Shown here: one piece after another, positions 59,026 through 64,000 of the stretch | How the letters are laid out: each line of letters opens with the position of its first letter | How positions within the stretch are numbered: the first letter of the stretch is position 1 | DNA from: Botryotinia globosa | Taxonomy: Eukaryota; Ascomycota; Leotiomycetes; Helotiales; Sclerotiniaceae | Assembly: GCA_014898425.1 (NCBI GenBank) | Contig: RCSZ01000017.1 | Location: forward strand, 434,001-498,000 | Reading direction: 5' to 3' | DNA: 64,000 nt | The notes under the pieces: model-generated | Told to the model about the DNA's origin: nothing | The model's input: the letters and a program-made list of their open reading frames with translations, nothing else | Database searches by the model: none | Program-made: the position numbers and the translations under genes

Positions 59026-62000
59026 ATGTCAGAATCCCCAGTGCGGTCCTCAAGAAGGGTCGCTTCTCGCCGGAAAGTGGTAGTGGAATCGTCAGATGAG
59101 GATGAGGGTATGGAAGTAAAGGTTGAAGAGGAAGATGACGAGGAAGAGTTCACCCCCGCACCGAAGCGTAGTACCCGGACAGCCCCCCAGTCAAGGAGGA
59201 AAACGGCGAATTCTATGGCAGCTACACCTCGCGCAGGCGGCCGAGCGAAGAAAAGTTTAGGAGCAGAGAATGCTGAACCTTCGGAAATCTTCGATCCTGA
59301 CCAGACAGCAACCCCAGCGCCAGAGTCACCTACAAAAAAGGCAGCCCCACGGAAAAGAAAGAGTGTACTGCCTACCAGAAGTGCACGCAGCTCAGTGGCA
59401 CCTGAGTTAAATCCTACTCTACCAAAACCAAATACCTCGCAGTCTCCTGAGCCATCCGAAATGCACAATAGCACAATTCTTGCAGATATCACGGAGAGGC
59501 CTGGGACATCGGACAGTCAAGCGTCGGCTGTCAAACCTATTCGAGCAATGGATACAATCATGAAAAAGCCCATGGATATTGTGCTGGAATCAAGAACTAC
59601 TGCAGCAGCTCCAGTGGTTGAAGATACTGGTCCAAAATCTCGAATAGTTCTCACTTTCCTGATTCTTACGAACTTCAAGAGTTATGCTGGTCGCCAGGAG
59701 GTTGGCCCATTTCACTCTTCGTTTTCCTCTGTCGTTGGCCCTAACGGCTCCGGAAAATCCAACGTCATCGATTCTCTTCTTTTTGTGTTCGGCTTCAGAG
59801 CTAGCAAAATGAGACAGGGCAAGATTTCTGCATTGATTCACAATTCAGCAGCTTTTCCGGACTTGGATCATTGTGAGGTTGCTGTACATTTCCAAGAAGT
59901 AATGGATCAGCCAGATGGCACCCATCAAATTGTTCCCAATTCTGATTTGGTCATATCTCGAAGGGCGTTCAAAAATAACGCAAGTAAATATTATATCAAC
60001 GGAAAAGAGTCAAATTTCACCATTGTCACGACACTCCTTCGTGATAGAGGCGTAGATTTAGATCATAAGAGATTTTTGATTCTTCAAGGTGAAGTCGAGT
60101 CAATTGCGCAAATGAAGCCAAAAGCTGCAAATGAGCATGATGACGGTCTTCTGGAGTATCTGGAGGATATCATTGGCACATCCAAATATAAGACCCCCAT
60201 TGAAGAATCTGCTACCGAAGTAGAGACTCTAAACGAAGTGTGTGTTGAGAAGAGCGGGCGGGTTCAGCATGTTGAAAAAGAAAAAAATGCACTTGAGGAT
60301 AAGAAAGATAAGGCTCTTGCTTATATCAGGGACGAAAATGAGTTGTCCATGAAGCAATCAGCATTGTACCAAGTTTATATCAATGAGTGCGGTGATAATC
60401 TAGCCGTTACGGAAGAGGCTATTGGCCAAATGCAAACACAGCTAGACGCGGAAATGGAAAAACATCAGGGCAACGAAGCAGGTATCAAGCAGCTTGAAAA
60501 GGAGTACAAAAAAGGCCAAAAGGAGTATGAGTCGGTTGAAAAGTACACGCAAGCAATTCTCAAGGAAATGGCAAACCTCGATCAAGAGCGAGTAAAGCTT
60601 GAAGAGAAGAAGAAATTTTTGACAACGAAACAGAAGAAACTGGAGAAGACAATTAACACATCCGACTCTGCCATTTCTGAAGCTCAGGCCACAATTGAGA
60701 AGTGCACAGAAGAAATACAAGAAGCTGCTGCCGAGATAACTGCAACCGAACAGAGAATGGCAGAAGAGGAGTCGGAGCTCGCTAATATTAGGGATAGTCT
60801 CAAAGGAAAAACCCAAGCATTCTCTGATCAAATCGCGGCCAAGCAGAAGTCATTGGAACCCTGGAATGAAAAGATCAATCAAAAACAGTCTGCTATTGCT
60901 GTAGCGGAGAGTGAGCTCGCAATCTTGGATGAGAAGGCGAATGCTGGTGATGTAGCACTTCGGGAAATTCAATCAAAGGTTCAGGCCATAGAGGAAAGCA
61001 GGGAGGCTAAACTCGAAGAACTCGAGCAATGCAGAGGGCAAAGGGCGAAGCTGGAAAAGGACGGTGCTCGGTTACAAGCCGAACTCACGCAATTGTCTCA
61101 GAAGGAGCCGGAATTCCGCGCTAAACTATCTGGGGCTCGCCAAAAAGCCGACGAAGCTCGTGCTAGTCTTTCAAACACTCAAACTCAAGGAAATGTACTG
61201 ACTGGTCTGATGAGACTTAAAGAATCTGGGCGAATTGATGGTTTCCATGGCCGACTGGGAAATTTAGGCACAATTGACCAACAATTCGACATTGCAATTT
61301 CTACAGCCTGTGGAGCCCTTGATAATTTTGTAACGGATACAGTCGAGGCTGGTCAGCAGTGTATCGAATATCTTCGAAAAACTAACCTCGGACGAGGTAA
61401 CTTTATGTGTTTGGATAAATTAGGAAATCGTGATCTCTCACCCATCCAAACACCAGAAAACGTTCCTCGTCTCTTTGATCTCATCAAGCCAAAAGATGAC
61501 AAGTTTAGACCTGCATTCTTCCACTCATTACAAAATACACTTGTAGCTAAAGATTTAGCACAAGCTAATCGCATCGCTTACGGAGCTAAAAGATGGCGTG
61601 TCGTGACCTTGGATGGCCAGCTGATTGACAAATCGGGTACTATGTCTGGTGGTGGAAACACGGTCAAGAAGGGGCTGATGTCTTCAAAGCTGGTGGCCGA
61701 AGTCTCAAAAGAGCAAGTTTCAAAATTGGAAGTAAACAGAGATGAGCTTGAGAAAACCTTCCAAAAGTTTCAAGATCGCCAAAGAGACTTAGAGACGAGA
61801 CTTAAAGATATAAATCATCAAATACCGCAACTCGATACGAAAATGCAAAAGCTCGGTCTAGAGGTAGACAGTTCTGAGCGAAACCTAGTAGACGCACAGA
61901 GACGAATCAAAGAGTTGAGCAAGGAGCATCAGCCATCTCAGACAGATGATAGTCGAGTATCTGCATTGAAGAAGGACATCTCAAAGCTTCAAAAAGAAAT

Positions 62001-63314
62001 TGAGAAACTTCATGCGGAGACAGCAAGCGTTGAAGATGAAATCAAAGCTCTCCAGGACAGAATTATGCAAGTTGGTGGTGAGAAGCTTCGTGCTCAGCGT
62101 GCTATGGTGGATTCTTTGAAAGAAGAGATTGATACCCTCAGCCAGGCCATGTCAACAGCAGAAGTGACTAAAACCAAGGCTGAAAAACAAATCCTTAAAC
62201 ACGAGAAAGATCATGCTAAGGCTACTAAGGAAATACAGGCTTCTATTGCGGATCTAGAAGCACTAGAGCAGGAGATTCAGAATCAAGGAACAAGCTCTGA
62301 AGGATCACAAGCTCGAGTTGATGAAGCCCAAGAGACTCTGAGAGAGAAGAAAAAAGAGCTTAGTGCTCTCAAAGCTGACCTTGATGAGAAAACTGCCGAA
62401 CTCAATGAGACCCGTGCAGTTGAGATTGAAATGCGCAATAAGCTTGAAGAAAATCATAAAGTATTGACTGAGAACCAAAAGCGACTAAGATATTGGCAAG
62501 AAAAGTTGGGTAAGCTTACTCTGCAGAGTGTTAGTGACTTGGGCGAAGAAGTTGAGCAAGAAGAACTTCCTACTTTTACCAGAGACGAACTCGCCGATAT
62601 GAGCAAGGAGGCATTGAAGGGAGAGATCGCAATTCTGGAAGAGAAAACTCAGAATGTCAATGTCGAGCTTGGTGTTCTTGCAGAGTATCGTCGAAGAGTC
62701 GAAGAACATGCTGCAAGGAACCAAGACCTACAAAGTGCTGTAACTCAAAGAGACACAGCCAAGAAACGCTGCGATGATTTGCGACGCCTTCGTCTCGAAG
62801 GCTTCATGGAAGGTTTTAGTACAATCTCCCTTAGACTTAAAGAGATGTACCAAATGATCACCATGGGAGGGAATGCCGAGCTGGAACTAGTGGATTCGCT
62901 GGATCCATTCTCGGAAGGAATTTTATTCAGTGTGATGCCACCAAAGAAATCTTGGAAAAACATCTCCAATTTGAGTGGTGGTGAAAAGACATTGAGTAGT
63001 TTGGCACTGGTGTTTGCTTTGCATCACTATAAACCCACACCTTTATATGTAATGGACGAGATTGACGCTGCTCTTGATTTTAGAAATGTAAGTACATTCC
63101 TACTACCTTGTCGATTATACATTGCTAATATATCTAGGTTTCAATCGTAGCGTCTTACATCAAGGAACGAACAAAAAACGCACAATTCATCGTTATCTCG
63201 CTGCGAAACAACATGTTTGAACTCGCGAGTAGGTTGGTCGGAGTATACAAGGTCAATCATATGACGAAGAGCGTGACGATAGAAAATAAGGATTACATCA
63301 CGGGTCGAGCATGA
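59026..63314 (+). CDS. SMC4: SMC4, condensin ATPase subunit
   Basis: Core ATPase of condensin, which compacts mitotic chromosomes together with SMC2 and the kleisin. Exon 1 (59026-63087) and exon 2 (63138-63314) join in phase 0; 1,412 residues, typical of fungal SMC4. The first about 200 residues are a charged, Ser/Pro-rich extension with MSESPVRSSRRVASRRK and likely phosphorylation sites. Walker A is VVGPNGSGKSNVIDSLLFVF, followed by GFRASKMRQGKISALIHNS, which is diagnostic for SMC4. The hinge is around residues 725-840 (IDGFHGRLGNLGTIDQQFDI). The signature is LSGGEKTLSSLALVF and Walker B PLYVMDEIDAALDFRN; exon 2 adds VSIVASYIKERTKNAQFIV and the D-loop-distal strand. An ATG 11 codons upstream at 58993 is in frame but less likely. 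Confidence 0.96.
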
Positions 63315-63860
63315 TGAGATGCAATATCGTCGTGTGTTATTGTTTTTGTGCGGGCGTTGGATAACCATATGGGATGTATCGGATGTATTATGACTATTAA
63401 TGAGATCATGAAAATTATCTTCTTCTAAATGATAAGCATATAATGCAATGTGCTGGCTATCATCTGCCTATCTACCTACCTATGCTGTGGCTACCAAATC
63501 CCGAAATGTTTTGCGCCAACAATTTCGGATGAGATGGCCTGTCCCTGTGTAGGGGCAAGCCCAAAGGTCTGACCACACCGAGTTAATCTTAAGCTCAGTA
63601 CCCCATGCCTTTTCCCCGTACAGTTATACTTTTTGCTAAGATCAATCTTGGCATGATCAACATATCATGTTGACAATTGTCATATATTAACCTGGATGTG
63701 AAAAATGAGGTCCGGGGAGATAAGCCTTTAAGTTCAGGGTCCTGGAGATATTATAAATAGTGCTATGTGATGTCGGTCGGAAGTATCTCATTATTCTCCA
63801 AGTTTCATTCATTCACATTCAGAAGTACTGATCTTATCTCTACTTCGTCTTTGTGTCAAT
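63315..63860. other. Intergenic region SMC4/alpha-beta hydrolase
   Basis: 546 bp holding the SMC4 3' UTR and the promoter of the gene at the right edge. A TATAAAT lies at 63752-63758, about 100 bp upstream of the next ATG, and could be its TATA element. Confidence 0.5.
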
Positions 63861-64000
63861 ATGAGAGATACACCAAAGAAGCCAGAGTTCGTTTTCGTGC
63901 CTGGAGCATGGCATAGCCCAGAATCTGTAAGATCTCCTATTTTCAGACCGATTCAATGATCTGGATGTTGGAATCATAATGCTCTTCACTGGTGGACTAT
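63861..64000 (+). CDS. Start of a probable alpha/beta hydrolase gene (3' truncated by window edge)
   Basis: Exon 1 (63861-63926) encodes MRDTPKKPEFVFVPGAWHSP and then ES before a GTAAGA donor. The PxFVFVPGAWHxP opening is typical of a family of small fungal alpha/beta-hydrolase-fold proteins, in which it forms the first core strand and the oxyanion-hole turn. The rest, including the catalytic Ser, lies beyond the window, so function cannot be judged. Not every base to 64000 is coding; the region after 63926 begins with an intron. Confidence 0.65.

Noticed and set aside
63858..64000. Secondary-metabolite cluster beginning at the right edge
   Set aside because: A single truncated alpha/beta hydrolase exon next to SMC4 is not evidence for a cluster.
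1..64000. tRNA or rRNA genes
   Set aside because: I did not find a convincing A-box/B-box pair or cloverleaf while reading; a covariance-model scan would be decisive.

Overview
The window is nuclear DNA of a filamentous ascomycete. The genes are eukaryotic, mostly split by short GT-AG introns of about 50-100 nt with CTAAC/CTAAT-like branch sites, and the protein set (independent phosphoglycerate mutase, fungal delta-8 sphingolipid desaturase, 21.3-kDa-type complex I subunit, 2EXR protein, Ely5-type nucleoporin) is that of Pezizomycotina. AT-rich spacers and the style of the proteins suggest a leotiomycete near Botrytis/Sclerotinia; that placement is inference. Exon structures below were built by reading splice sites and checking phase by hand.

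Layout. 1-4.4 kb: the 3' part of SMC6 converges on COQ9. 4.4-7.4 kb: gene-poor, ending in a repeat-rich leader. 7.4-9.9 kb: a Gbp2-like three-RRM mRNA-binding protein with an 8-nt microexon. 10.7-12.1 kb: an unknown Cys-rich, AT-hook protein. 13-18.7 kb: SRP14 and NOM1/SGD1 diverge from one promoter, followed by dihydrolipoamide dehydrogenase. 19-26 kb: a small Cys-rich unknown, the delta-8 sphingolipid desaturase and a 104-residue unknown. 26.2-29.3 kb: VAC14. 31.8-38.2 kb: phosphoglycerate mutase, MED9, tubulin cofactor C and a complex I subunit. 38.9-43.0 kb: a UBP2-type ubiquitin protease. 43-52.4 kb: a repeat-rich stretch with one unknown Gln-rich gene, arrays with 4-, 13- and 14-bp periods and two non-autonomous DNA transposons. 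52.4-59 kb: isoaspartyl methyltransferase, a broken 2EXR gene, and two neighbouring nuclear-pore genes (NUP42-like and ELYS-like). 59-63.3 kb: SMC4. The right edge holds the start of an alpha/beta hydrolase gene.

Almost all genes are conserved housekeeping genes (chromosome structure, ribosome and mRNA biogenesis, respiration, lipid and vacuole membrane function). I see no biosynthetic cluster, defence locus or other multi-gene system. The strongest unusual signals are: a 393-bp hAT-type MITE with a perfect 8-bp target duplication; a second inverted-repeat element whose arms differ only by transitions and which carries a 13-bp minisatellite; three GC-AG introns; an 8-nt microexon; a tubulin cofactor C gene whose first intron seems to have lost its GT donor; and a decayed 2EXR gene.
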